Both the position numbers and the translations under genes were made by a program. The notes below the pieces were generated by a model. The model was not told where the DNA came from and made no database searches. It worked only from the letters and a program-made list of their open reading frames with translations. A stretch of DNA of 64,000 nucleotides from contig CBDAPZ010000001.1 of NCBI GenBank assembly GCA_965198855.1, positions 186,001-250,000 on the forward strand, in the 5' to 3' direction. Below, piece by piece: positions 45,769 through 53,876 of this stretch; position 1 is the first letter of the stretch, and every line of letters starts with the position of its first letter. Origin of the DNA: BOG-908 sp965198855. GTDB taxonomy: Bacteria > Pseudomonadota > Alphaproteobacteria > Acetobacterales > Acetobacteraceae.

Positions 45769-46989
45769 CTAGTTTTGCCGGCCGAAATACTGCGCCCAGG
45801 CCGCTGTTTCCTGTGGCTTGTTGTCGGACGAAAACGAGAACTCGTAATTACCGCCGCCATTGCTGTCCCATATGCCGACCAGCTTGACGCTGCCGCCGGC
45901 GACAACGGCATTCTGCAAGTCTTGCGAAAGCCACTGTGGAAAGATCGCATCGTCGTTCACGTCGGTTCCGGCATTGGAATTGCCTGCGCCCGTCTCGGGG
46001 ATCGCGATCGGCTTGTTGTGAGCGAGAGCGAACTGGATCAGGCTGTCGAGACTTTGGCTGTGCTCGCTGCTGCCGTCCAGCGACCATTTGGTTGCAGCCG
46101 GGTAGCTCCAGTAATGCATACGATTCACAGGATCAGCAATGAATTGCGCGACGCTGGTATCTTCCTGGCCGGTATCCCAGTCGTGGTATGTCGCCGGCGT
46201 GCCGCCATCGGAATACGGATAGATGTCGCTATACATGTCGATCCCGACCATATCGACGACATCGTCGCCTGGATAAAGGCTGCCGGTCGCGCTCGCATTG
46301 CTGTAGTTCGTAGCACTCGGGTTCCAGATCACCTGGACGCTCACATTGTACCAGCCTGCGGCCTGCCGAAGAATTTGCGTGATGTGGCGGAACGCCAGAA
46401 CCCAGTCCTGCTGGCTCTGTGCATCATCGCCGACATAGGTCGGGCCCTGTATGTTCATCTCCCAACCCGGCCTGAACACCAGTCTCGCAAAGCCTTGCTG
46501 TGCATAAGCCAGCACAACTCCCTCGATGGCAGAGTCGTACTGCCCGGACGCAAAAGCCTGGAACTGCTGATCCGCCGATCCACTCCCCGACGCGATGGAT
46601 GCCATCGGCAAAGCGACGACAGGCACAAGGTTCTTGGCATAGCGGGACGTGGCGTTCGACCACGCCTGCCAGCTTGCGTTACTCGGCCAGGCTGCGACCT
46701 GCTGGGTATAATCGATGTAGTTCAGAATGAAATGCGGGCGCGCCGAAACCGCCGAGCCAAAGCTTAGATAGCCGCCGTCGAAAGTCGACTCGTTGCTGCC
46801 GTCGGGATTGTTGACGTACAGGCCAACAGGAAATGGCGGCGGCAACGTTGCCGCCCGGGCGCGTGGCAGTGAAGACAATCCAAAAGCCGCTATAGAAACG
46901 ACAAAGCAACGAGTTGAGATTTCGGCGAATTTACCGCGTTTGTTGCTCTGTGAGAATTTGCCTGGGTGCAGGTGCCGAGCCGTCGTCAT
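45769..46989 (-). CDS. Exported glycoside hydrolase, GH26-like (mannanase-type fold)
   Basis: The 406-residue protein has a signal anchor or signal peptide after about 27 polar residues (CFVVSIAAFGLSSLPRARA). The barrel enzyme shows the two catalytic-type residues: Glu177 in LVFRPGWEMN (acid/base; typical of GH26, FR-x-W-E-M) and Glu332 in KPIAIPETGAG (nucleophile). MVGIDMYSDIYP supplies a substrate-side strand. Such proteins hydrolyse beta-mannans or related glycans, or process exopolysaccharide; the substrate here is not deducible. The long polar N-terminus before the hydrophobic segment suggests either a start further downstream or twin-arginine-free odd export. Confidence 0.8.
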   Translation of the reverse strand: MTTARHLHPGKFSQSNKRGKFAEISTRCFVVSIAAFGLSSLPRARAATLPPPFPVGLYVNNPDGSNESTFDGGYLSFGSAVSARPHFILNYIDYTQQVAAWPSNASWQAWSNATSRYAKNLVPVVALPMASIASGSGSADQQFQAFASGQYDSAIEGVVLAYAQQGFARLVFRPGWEMNIQGPTYVGDDAQSQQDWVLAFRHITQILRQAAGWYNVSVQVIWNPSATNYSNASATGSLYPGDDVVDMVGIDMYSDIYPYSDGGTPATYHDWDTGQEDTSVAQFIADPVNRMHYWSYPAATKWSLDGSSEHSQSLDSLIQFALAHNKPIAIPETGAGNSNAGTDVNDDAIFPQWLSQDLQNAVVAGGSVKLVGIWDSNGGGNYEFSFSSDNKPQETAAWAQYFGRQN

Positions 46990-47193
46990 GTGTGGCCTCC
47001 ATCAGGTCGTCAGGATCCGCCCGACGTTCTCACGATCCCGGCATAAACCAGCGAGTTGTATCACGCAATGGTGTGCAAACCTCGAAGTTGAGACGACGGT
47101 TTGAGCTATCGCAACACCGAAGCATCCAACGGCCCGGAAAGACGTTCAGCGGTGGGGCCAGGCGGTCTCTGGCCATATTCTTGGAGGAACATC

Positions 47194-47598
47194 ATGATCA
47201 TTCCCAGTGGCACTACGGTCGCTGTTGCCGACGGCGAAAAGCTGAATCTTTTTCGCAATACCGGCCCGGAGACAGAGATGAAGCTGACAGCACTCGAGGC
47301 TGGGGCGGTGAAAAGCGATAACCATGGATCCGGTGGGCGGCACCATACCGGCTCCGCCAACCCTGATCACGGCCAGTCCGAGGAAGACAGCCACTCGGCC
47401 GGCGTGGCGAGCCTGCTGAACGCCCAGGTGCTGGACGGCAGTATCGAGCATCTGCTGGTGATCGCGTCGCCAAAGGCGCTGGGAGAGCTGAGGAAGCATT
47501 TCAGCAAGCAGCTTTCCGGGGTGCTGGTTGGAGAGATCGCCAAGGATCTGACCGGGCACTCTTTGAATGATGTGGAGAAGGCGATACACGCAGCTTAG
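47194..47598 (+). CDS. Host-attachment-like protein (baeRF/PF10116 type)
   Basis: The 134-residue protein begins MIIPSGTTVAVADGEKLNLFRN with GGAGG seven bases before the ATG. It has the family pattern: N-terminal strand VAVADGEKLNLF, His/Gly-rich loop (NHGSGGRHHTGSANPDHG), then HLLVIASPKALGELRKHF and VGEIAKDLTGHSLNDVEKAI. This small family is annotated as host-attachment protein in rhizobia and agrobacteria and relates structurally to release-factor-like (baeRF) folds; its biochemical role is unknown. Followed by a full AT-rich repeat. Confidence 0.85.
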   Translation: MIIPSGTTVAVADGEKLNLFRNTGPETEMKLTALEAGAVKSDNHGSGGRHHTGSANPDHGQSEEDSHSAGVASLLNAQVLDGSIEHLLVIASPKALGELRKHFSKQLSGVLVGEIAKDLTGHSLNDVEKAIHAA

Positions 47599-47733
47599 AG
47601 AAAGGAAGCAGTTCTTTTTTGAAAAAAAGAACCAGAAAACTTTTGTGTCTTTGGTGCGTGCTGCCGGAGCGGTCCGCGGCAGCGACATAAAAGTCTTCTG
47701 CTTCTTTTCTTCAGAAAAGAAGGCCTTTCTTCA
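47599..47733. repeat. Full AT-rich palindromic repeat unit
   Basis: Forward half GTTCTTTTTTGAAAAAAAGA, ACCAGAAAACTTTTGTGTC; centre GTGCTGCCGGAGCGGTCC then GCGGCAGCGACATAAAAG; inverse half TCTTCTGCTTC, TTTTCTTCAGAAAAGAAGGC. It runs from the stop of the host-attachment gene to the start codon of the Hsp70-like gene, so the latter's promoter or leader must lie in or beside it. Confidence 0.8.
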
Positions 47734-48969
47734 ATGCGTCACATCGGCATCGACTTCGGCACTACCAACAGCGTCATCGCCATGCTGGATCCGGATGGCA
47801 ATCCGAATAGCCTGACTTTGGACACCAACGACGTGTTCCGCACCGTGCTATGCTTCTGGTCGGAAGACGGGCTCCGCTACGAAGCAGGCCCAGCGGCGAT
47901 TCGTGCCTATCTCGACGATCCGCTCGATTCCCGGCTGATCATGTCGATGAAAAGCTATCTGGCGCAGCGCAGCTTCGTCGAAACTCGCATATTCGGCCAT
48001 CGGTTCTCTCTACCCGATCTGGTGGCCGCGTTCCTGAAGGCGCTGGTGCGGGCGGCCGGGCTCGATCCCGCCGAGCTGCGCGTGGTCGCTGGCCGTCCGG
48101 TCCGTTTCGCCGGTGAGCTCGCCGATGACGCTTTCGGCGAAGCCCGCCTGCGCGCCTGTTTTGCGGCGGCAGGCTTCGGCGACATTGCCGTAGCGCTGGA
48201 GCCGGAGGGTGCAGGATGGCGTTTCGCGCAATCGCTCACCCGGCCGGCCAATGTGCTGGTGGGCGATTTTGGTGGCGGCACAAGCGATTTTTCCGTGCTG
48301 CGTTTCGTGCCGGGGGCGCCCGCGCAGGCACTCGGCCGCGCAGGCGTGGGCATCGCCGGCGACGTGTTCGATTACCGCATCATCGACAACATCATCAGCC
48401 CGCTGCTCGGCAAAGACGACACCTACCGGATCATGGGCAAGGACATGCCCATACCAGCCGCGTATTTCTCCTCCTTTGCGCGTTGGCACAGCTTGTCGCT
48501 CATGCGCAACCCGCGAACCTTGCGCGATATCGCAGAGGTCGCACGCAGCGCAGCCCATCCCGAGCGGCTCATGGCACTGATCGCGATGATACAAGACGAG
48601 CAGGGCTTCAGGCTCTATCAGGCTGTCTCCGCGGTGAAGGCGGCTTTGTCGTTGTCGGAAGCAGCAACGTTGCGATTCGAGCATGCCGGGCTGGTCGTCT
48701 CCCAGCAGGTGACACGGACAGCATTCGAGGGTTGGATCGCGGCGGATCTTGCGCGCATGGGGGCTGCGGTGGATGAGGCGCTGGCCGATGCCGGGCTGGA
48801 TGCGCTTGCGGTAGAACACGTGTTCCTGACCGGCGGCACGTCCTTCGTGCCGGCGGTGCGGCGCTTGTTCGAGCAGCGTTTCGGGGCGGAACGGGTGACG
48901 GCGGGCGGGGAGTTCGTCTCTGTCGCTGAAGGGCTTGCGCTCATCGGCAAGGAATGGCTTCTTTCCTGA
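47734..48969 (+). CDS. Hsp70-family protein (YegD-like, no substrate-binding domain)
   Basis: The 411-residue protein has the actin-like ATPase fold: phosphate 1 motif HIGIDFGTTNSVIAM, phosphate 2 VGDFGGGTSDFSVLRF, and adenosine motif VFLTGGTSFVPAVRRLF. The usual Hsp70 C-terminal substrate-binding beta domain and lid are absent, as in YegD. It may be an atypical chaperone or ATPase regulator; function unsettled. The start lies immediately after an AT-rich repeat (CTTTCTTCA before the ATG) with no clear ribosome site. An LLM oxidoreductase gene follows at 50 bases. Confidence 0.88.
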   Translation: MRHIGIDFGTTNSVIAMLDPDGNPNSLTLDTNDVFRTVLCFWSEDGLRYEAGPAAIRAYLDDPLDSRLIMSMKSYLAQRSFVETRIFGHRFSLPDLVAAFLKALVRAAGLDPAELRVVAGRPVRFAGELADDAFGEARLRACFAAAGFGDIAVALEPEGAGWRFAQSLTRPANVLVGDFGGGTSDFSVLRFVPGAPAQALGRAGVGIAGDVFDYRIIDNIISPLLGKDDTYRIMGKDMPIPAAYFSSFARWHSLSLMRNPRTLRDIAEVARSAAHPERLMALIAMIQDEQGFRLYQAVSAVKAALSLSEAATLRFEHAGLVVSQQVTRTAFEGWIAADLARMGAAVDEALADAGLDALAVEHVFLTGGTSFVPAVRRLFEQRFGAERVTAGGEFVSVAEGLALIGKEWLLS

Positions 48970-49019
48970 GCATTTCGTCCGTCGCGTCTGGCCGCGGTCA
49001 ATCTTCGGGAACTCCCATC

Positions 49020-49901
49020 ATGAACCTAGATCTGCATGTGATGCGCTTTGATTGGGCAGGCGGTGCCTCGAACATTGGCCCCGGCGTGGCCCGTCTGGCC
49101 CGCGCGGCAGAAGGCATCGGGATTCGCGCGCTTTCCTTCATGGATCATTTTTTCCAGATCGAGATGGCGGGTCCGGCCGACGATCCGATGCTCGAAGGCT
49201 ACACGGCGCTCGGCTTCGTGGCGGCCTTGACGGAGAAGCTGCGGCTGCGGCTGCTGGTCACCGGCGTGACCTACCGGCACCCCGGCTTATTGGCAAAAAC
49301 CGTGACGACGCTCGACGTGCTGTCCGGCGGCCGCGCGGAACTGGGTATCGGTGCGGCCTGGTTCGAGCGCGAGCACAAAGCCTTGGGCGTACCGTTTCCG
49401 CCGCTGCGCGACCGTTTCGAACAGCTGGAGGAAGCCCTGCAGATCTGCCTGCAAATGTGGAGCGGTAACAACGGACCTTACGAAGGCAAGCACTATCAGC
49501 TTGCCGAAACGCTGTGCGTTCCGGCGCCCATATCCTCGCCGCGTCCACGCATCCTCATCGGCGGCGGCGGCGAGAAGAAGACGTTGCGCCTGGTGGCCCA
49601 ATATGCAGATGCCTGCAATCTGTTCGGACCGCCGGAACAGGTCGCCCACAAGGTCGAAGTACTGCGCGGCCATTGCGACACGCTGGGGCGCGACATCCGC
49701 ACCATCGAGGTCACCGGACTTCTGCCCGCGCGTGCGGATTGGACCACCGATGATGTGTTGCGCAGCGCTGAGGCCTATGCGGCCGTTGGAGTCGATACGG
49801 TGATGACGACGAACATGAGCACCGATCCTGCGGCTTTGCTCGAGACGGTGTACGGACCGGCAATGCGGCAGCTTGCGGAGATCCAGCCTCGGCCGCTTTG
49901 A
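49020..49901 (+). CDS. LLM-class flavin-dependent oxidoreductase
   Basis: The 293-residue luciferase-like TIM-barrel protein is of the F420/FMN class. Features: GPGVARLARAAEGIGIRALSFMDHFF, YTALGFVAALTEKLRLRLLVTGV, HPGLLAKTVTTLDVLSGGRAELGIGAAWF, RFEQLEEALQICLQMW and RPRILIGGGGEKKTLRLVAQYAD, all typical. The subfamily matches entries named LLM class F420-dependent oxidoreductase, but whether this organism makes F420 is not shown, so FMN is possible. The ATG at 49020 is used; upstream codons overlap the Hsp70 gene's end. Substrate unknown. Confidence 0.9.
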   Translation: MNLDLHVMRFDWAGGASNIGPGVARLARAAEGIGIRALSFMDHFFQIEMAGPADDPMLEGYTALGFVAALTEKLRLRLLVTGVTYRHPGLLAKTVTTLDVLSGGRAELGIGAAWFEREHKALGVPFPPLRDRFEQLEEALQICLQMWSGNNGPYEGKHYQLAETLCVPAPISSPRPRILIGGGGEKKTLRLVAQYADACNLFGPPEQVAHKVEVLRGHCDTLGRDIRTIEVTGLLPARADWTTDDVLRSAEAYAAVGVDTVMTTNMSTDPAALLETVYGPAMRQLAEIQPRPL

Positions 49902-50040
49902 GAAAGAAAGACTTTCTTTCTGAAGAAAAGAAACAAAAGACTTTTACGTCGCTGTCGTGGTTCTCTCCGGCAACGTGCACTCAACTCAGAAAAGTTTTTT
50001 GGTTCTTTTTTTCAAAAAAGAACCGCTTTCTTTCTGGTCA
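49902..50040. repeat. Full AT-rich palindromic repeat unit
   Basis: Forward half CTTTCTTTCTGAAGAAAAGA, AACAAAAGACTTTTACGTC; centre GCTGTCGTGGTTCTCTCC then GGCAACGTGCAC; inverse half CAGAAAAGTTTTTTGGTTC, TTTTTTTCAAAAAAGAAC. It lies between the LLM gene and a convergent unknown gene. Confidence 0.8.
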
Positions 50041-50161
50041 TGGCTGGAAGCCTTGGGCGGTCGATGGCGGGCCGATCGCGCACGATCATCCAAGTTGAGA
50101 CAATGGACGCAGAGATGTCAGCCCTCGAGGAGCGGGTCAGTGAACGGGCGCCGCTGAGGCT

Positions 50162-51187
50162 TCATGTCGCGACGATCTTGTCGCCGAGCGCCATCCAGCC
50201 GCCCGGTTCGTTGATCAGCGCCGAGACGTTGTAGGTGCCGAGCAGCACAGTGGCACCGCGCCGCTTGAACAGCTCGGCGAAGATGCGCGAAGCGGGCCCG
50301 ACCTTGATGTTCGCGGAGCGCGTCGCCCCCGGCGCGGGTTTGCTGCCCGGCCCGCTACGCATCCCGGTCGGCTTGGAAAAATTCGGGAAAACCGGCACGC
50401 GCGGACCGAGGACGGCGGAGATTTTCTGTTCCTGGTAGGCGCGCCAATGAATCTCGATGGCCATGAGGTAGCACATCTCCGGATAACGGATCTTGACCCC
50501 AAGCTTCATGGAGGCGGCCAGCACGCTGGCGAGCGTGCCGACGGCAGGCACCGGAATGACGGACCCTGCCAGATTAATCCCGCGCGATATCGCCTTGCTG
50601 CGTTTGGCGCGGATGATCAGGTTGCACCAATCCGAAACCGTCTTTGTCTGGCGATTGGCTTTCGCGATGGCCTCGATGCCATACCAGTGGATACCCGTGG
50701 TGATAAGGGCGCTGGTATGCTTGACGCCGCTGGCGACATTCACCCCCGCCGTATGAGTCGAGGCGAAGGAGCCGCCCAGGCTGAGGGCTGCGCCGGCGAC
50801 GGCCTTGAACGAGCGGCTCTGCAGATAGGCGGTGGTGACCGGGCTGTGCGTTCTAGGATCGACCTTGATCTTTTCGCCGTCGTCATCGATCTCGTCTTCA
50901 AAGAACCCATTGGCCTGGAACAGCGGGTTTGGGCGCACCGTGATCTTCGATCGGCGGAATTTGGCATCGTAAATGCTCTTGGCGCCCTGCGCGCCCTGGT
51001 CGGCCTGATAGGGGCTTACCTTCAAGTTGACCCCGCCGCCGGCCAGAGCACCGCTGGCAATGGCGGTGATGACATCGGCGGCGAAAAATGCAGAGTCCCA
51101 ATTCGATGCCTCGCCTTCGGAGCGGAAATCGTTGGTGCGCTCGGCGCGGGCGTCGGCTAGTTCGGCAGCTGCGCCGCTGGGGGGCAT
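50162..51187 (-). CDS. Unknown protein with amphipathic, Gly/Ala-rich segments
   Basis: The 341-residue protein has no recognised family. ATG 51187 is preceded by GGGAG at nine bases (a TTG start 24 bases further out is possible). The N-terminal part is polar (AELADARAERTNDFRSEGE), then SAFFAADVITAIASGALAGG forms a hydrophobic helix, followed by a beta-rich polar block (KITVRPNPLFQANGFFEDEI). Further Ala/Gly/Ser-rich helices (SFKAVAGAALSLGGSFAS, GINLAGSVIPVPAVGTLASV) give a glycine-zipper look seen in some effectors or pore-type proteins, but this is only an impression. The last part ends in ATVLLGTYNVSALINEPGG. No signal peptide. It lies beside other unknown genes at 50-52.6 kb. Confidence 0.65.
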   Translation of the reverse strand: MPPSGAAAELADARAERTNDFRSEGEASNWDSAFFAADVITAIASGALAGGGVNLKVSPYQADQGAQGAKSIYDAKFRRSKITVRPNPLFQANGFFEDEIDDDGEKIKVDPRTHSPVTTAYLQSRSFKAVAGAALSLGGSFASTHTAGVNVASGVKHTSALITTGIHWYGIEAIAKANRQTKTVSDWCNLIIRAKRSKAISRGINLAGSVIPVPAVGTLASVLAASMKLGVKIRYPEMCYLMAIEIHWRAYQEQKISAVLGPRVPVFPNFSKPTGMRSGPGSKPAPGATRSANIKVGPASRIFAELFKRRGATVLLGTYNVSALINEPGGWMALGDKIVAT

Positions 51188-51349
51188 GCGGGGGAGTCTC
51201 CCTTCGGTCAATCAACTCGAAGGAAAGCGTAACGGCAATTCGGTGCCGGTGTCAGCGGCGAATTCACGACGGCATGCGCTTTCATGCGCCGGGATGCAGA
51301 AACATCCCGGCTTTACGCAACCTACCCACGCTTTTGTTACTTTACCCGG

Positions 51350-51718
51350 CTAGTCCCGAGCCGGGCCTGCAAGTGGCGGCGTCTGCTGATGCTGGATGAC
51401 GCGCCATTTGTCGTGCTCAAGGCGCCGATAGACCGTTGTGCAATGTGCTTCATAGGGCTGTACGCCGTTCCGTTCCGCACGTGCCGTATAAGCGATGACG
51501 ATCAGCCCTTCCTGCGGCCGCGCGACCTGTTGGCCCGTGAAGGTCACCTTGGTCCAGCGTGGCGTCGCCGAGACCTCATCGGCTGCTTGCCGCCCGGTCA
51601 CGATGAAAGGCTCGGCGGGCAGCACCATCAGACATTCCTCGTCGATCGTGGCGTGGTAATTCTCCGGATCACCTGTCCAGAGCCCTTTCTCCGAGCCCCA
51701 AATCCGATCGTCATCCAT
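51350..51718 (-). CDS. SnoaL/DUF4440-like small protein (NTF2 fold)
   Basis: The 122-residue protein starts MDDDRIWGSEKGLWTGDPEN, with a cone-shaped NTF2-like pattern: Trp-rich N-terminal helix, DEECLMVLPAEPFIVTGRQA, then alternating strands (PRWTKVTFTGQQVARP, GLIVIAYTARAER) and a final VYRRLEHDKWRVIQHQQTPP. The last strand motif WRVIQHQQTP is typical of DUF4440 proteins. These act as enzymes, binding proteins or immunity factors in different settings, so no reaction is proposed. It lies 163 bases upstream of the unknown gene at 50162-51187 on the same strand. Confidence 0.75.
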   Translation of the reverse strand: MDDDRIWGSEKGLWTGDPENYHATIDEECLMVLPAEPFIVTGRQAADEVSATPRWTKVTFTGQQVARPQEGLIVIAYTARAERNGVQPYEAHCTTVYRRLEHDKWRVIQHQQTPPLAGPARD

Positions 51719-51960
51719 CTGCCATTCCCTTCTTTTCGTCGGCATACAGCGCGGCACCCTCCCCATCGTTCGTCATCTTTGGTAGAGGAAGGCAGCGCGA
51801 CGGATCAGGAGATCGTGTGGCTGCGAATGTCACCGGGGTCGAGGAGCCGCAGGACCAGCGGTGGTGGAGCTGCGTTTCAGTGAACGGACGCCCTTATTCC
51901 TGATCCGACGATCGCCGAGATGAGGCGAAGGCACCCGCGCGCGTAGAAAGAGAGCGAGCA

Positions 51961-52557
51961 ATGAAGCGATATGTACTGACCCTCTCCAAAGATCTAAGGC
52001 AGGGCAATAAGCTGTTCACCGACAACAAGGCAGATTTTGACGGCAAGAAGTTCGTCTCCATCTCCCTCAAGCGCGTGAAGGACGTGGTGGCAGGCGATAC
52101 GCTCTACATATCTTCACACGGCGTATGGGACACGAAGAAAGGTGTCGCCGTAGCCACCAATGAATTGCAAAATGAAGCGGGCTTTGAGACGCCTGAGCAA
52201 TTGTTCGAAGCGCTTCGCGACAACGGGCTGAAGAATGTCGGCATGAAGCTGAAGATCTTCGCCTGCTTCAGCGGCGGAATGCCAACGGCCGCGGGGGCGC
52301 AGCCGTCTGACACTAACATCAATGGGTCCTTCGCGGGACAACTGAAAAGTATTCTGAGGGAAAAGGGGTTCGGGCAAATTATCGTCTTCGGGTATTTTGG
52401 TGAGACGATGTTTGGCAACCAGTCAGGGCTGGGCGGGCACAAAGTCGGCGGCATCCATCCAATAGCCGGGCCAGTGGCCGGCAACGTACAACCCCGTGCG
52501 AGCGACCGTCGCGTGATCTTCAACCCGGACGACAGCAAGGACGTCATCTGGCAGTAG
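51961..52557 (+). CDS. Putative clan-CD (caspase-like) cysteine peptidase-type protein
   Basis: The 198-residue protein has DTLYISSHGVWD (His53-Gly54 after a hydrophobic strand) and LKIFACFSGG (Cys102 after a second hydrophobic strand). A strand-HG followed about 49 residues later by strand-AC is the fold signature of clan-CD peptidases such as caspases, gingipains and C80 proteases. The rest is alpha/beta, with no transmembrane helix, signal peptide or pro-domain. The ATG at 51961 has GAGAGCGAGCA before it. A final part (GGIHPIAGPVAGNVQP) has no match I know. Whether it cleaves protein or is an inactive relative is not shown. It is isolated from other plus-strand genes. Confidence 0.55.
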   Translation: MKRYVLTLSKDLRQGNKLFTDNKADFDGKKFVSISLKRVKDVVAGDTLYISSHGVWDTKKGVAVATNELQNEAGFETPEQLFEALRDNGLKNVGMKLKIFACFSGGMPTAAGAQPSDTNINGSFAGQLKSILREKGFGQIIVFGYFGETMFGNQSGLGGHKVGGIHPIAGPVAGNVQPRASDRRVIFNPDDSKDVIWQ

Positions 52558-52586
52558 TGCCACCCGCATCGTAGGGACCTAGATGC

Positions 52587-52856
52587 TCAATAATCGTTCA
52601 CATCACCCTTGGCGTGTGTGGTGTCACCGTGATGGCCGAAGGCGAGCCGTAATGCGACCACCGCCAGAGCGCCAATTGCGGCAAATAATAGCGCGTCGCG
52701 GCCGAAGCTGAATGCACCAGTGACAAACTCGGCGATAGCGGCCGCGAGGCTCCCCAGGCAATAGCCGAGAAAGACAAAAGTGCCGGTCACCACTTCAAGT
52801 GCCGCCAGAGCAACAGCCACCGCTAGCGCCAGTTCAAACGGATGCATCGGGATCAT
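52587..52856 (-). CDS. Short NfeD-like membrane protein
   Basis: The 89-residue protein has three hydrophobic segments (FELALAVAVALAALEVVTGTFVF, then LGSLAAAIAEFV, then LLFAAIGALAVVAL) and a polar His-rich end (FGHHGDTTHAKGD). It is the short form of NfeD lacking the soluble OB-fold domain, or a related partner. NfeD proteins pair with SPFH proteins; the ATG here overlaps the SPFH stop (ATGA at 52853-52856), which makes that partnership very likely. Confidence 0.8.
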   Translation of the reverse strand: MIPMHPFELALAVAVALAALEVVTGTFVFLGYCLGSLAAAIAEFVTGAFSFGRDALLFAAIGALAVVALRLAFGHHGDTTHAKGDVNDY

Positions 52857-53707
52857 CGGGAGATAAGCCTGGTGGTGACAGAACTCAGCGTCTCGAGAAT
52901 ATCAGCCGGCAGCAGCACGATCTTGGAGCCGGGTTGGCTGGCGAGTGTCGCGATCGCCTCCGCCTGGATTTTCTTGATGTCGAAATTGATGGCCGACTCG
53001 CCATTATTGTTGATGGCCTGAGCAACCGTCTGCACAGCATAGGCCTGGGCTTCAGCCAGCACACGTTGGGCCATTGCCTTTTGTTGCGCCGTGTAGAGGC
53101 TCGCATCCGCCTCCAAATTCGCCGCTTGTCGCTTGCCTTCAGCTTCAGTGACGATCGCACGCCGGGTGCGTTCGGCATTCAATTGTCGTTGCATTGCAGT
53201 GCGGGTTGCTGCGTCCACCTCGACATCTATGATCTCGACCCGCGTGACATGGATGCCCCATTCGTCGGTGATCTGCTGGATGTCGCTCGCAATGGCCGAC
53301 GAAAGCTGGGAACGGTTGGATTGCACCTGGTCGAGATCGGAGGCGCCTATGGTGCTGCGAACGATGCCGGTAATGATGGTTTCGATCGCCTGGTCTATGT
53401 TCTTGATCCGATACCAAGCCCTCGAGGCATCGGTCACCCGATACAGGGTCGCGAGCGTCATCTCGATCTGGACATTGTCCTTGGTGAAGGCGGGCACTTT
53501 CTTTGCCGGTAGCTGGCGCTCGAGTATGCTTTCCTTGTGCGCCACGCGGTCGATGAAGGGAATGATGACGTGCACGCCGGCGGCAAGCGAGCGGTGGTAT
53601 TTTCCGAGGCGCTCGATCAGCAGGTTATCGGTCTGTGGCACGATCTTTAACGCCGCGAACAGCACGACGACGCAGAGAATAAGAAAACCGCCGATGACGT
53701 AAGCCAA
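52853..53707 (-). CDS. SPFH/band-7 (stomatin-like, QmcA-type) protein
   Basis: The 284-residue protein has an N-terminal membrane anchor (AYVIGGFLILCVVVLFAAL), then the SPFH domain IVPQTDNLLIERLGKYHRSLAAGVHVIIPFIDRVA, VEIIDVEVDAATRTAM and the coiled-coil part RAIVTEAEGKRQAANLEADA. It probably forms an oligomeric membrane-microdomain scaffold that helps membrane-protein quality control. The TTG start at 53707 is chosen because AGGAG lies seven bases before it and the anchor begins right after; the frame upstream is not native. Operon with NfeD; an outer-membrane-protein gene lies 169 bases upstream. Confidence 0.92.
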   Translation of the reverse strand: MAYVIGGFLILCVVVLFAALKIVPQTDNLLIERLGKYHRSLAAGVHVIIPFIDRVAHKESILERQLPAKKVPAFTKDNVQIEMTLATLYRVTDASRAWYRIKNIDQAIETIITGIVRSTIGASDLDQVQSNRSQLSSAIASDIQQITDEWGIHVTRVEIIDVEVDAATRTAMQRQLNAERTRRAIVTEAEGKRQAANLEADASLYTAQQKAMAQRVLAEAQAYAVQTVAQAINNNGESAINFDIKKIQAEAIATLASQPGSKIVLLPADILETLSSVTTRLISR

Positions 53708-53876
53708 ATCGTTCTCCTGTTTGCAGACGTGCGACGCCCGCAGATCCAGACATGCCGCGCAGCGTCGGCGGGTGTGACAAGCCGGCCATATTGAGCATGA
53801 CGGCGGAGATGGCGCCACACATCCTGCATCTGCGGCTGCTGCGGGCATGATGCGCCGTCGCCGCATGGTCCAACCT

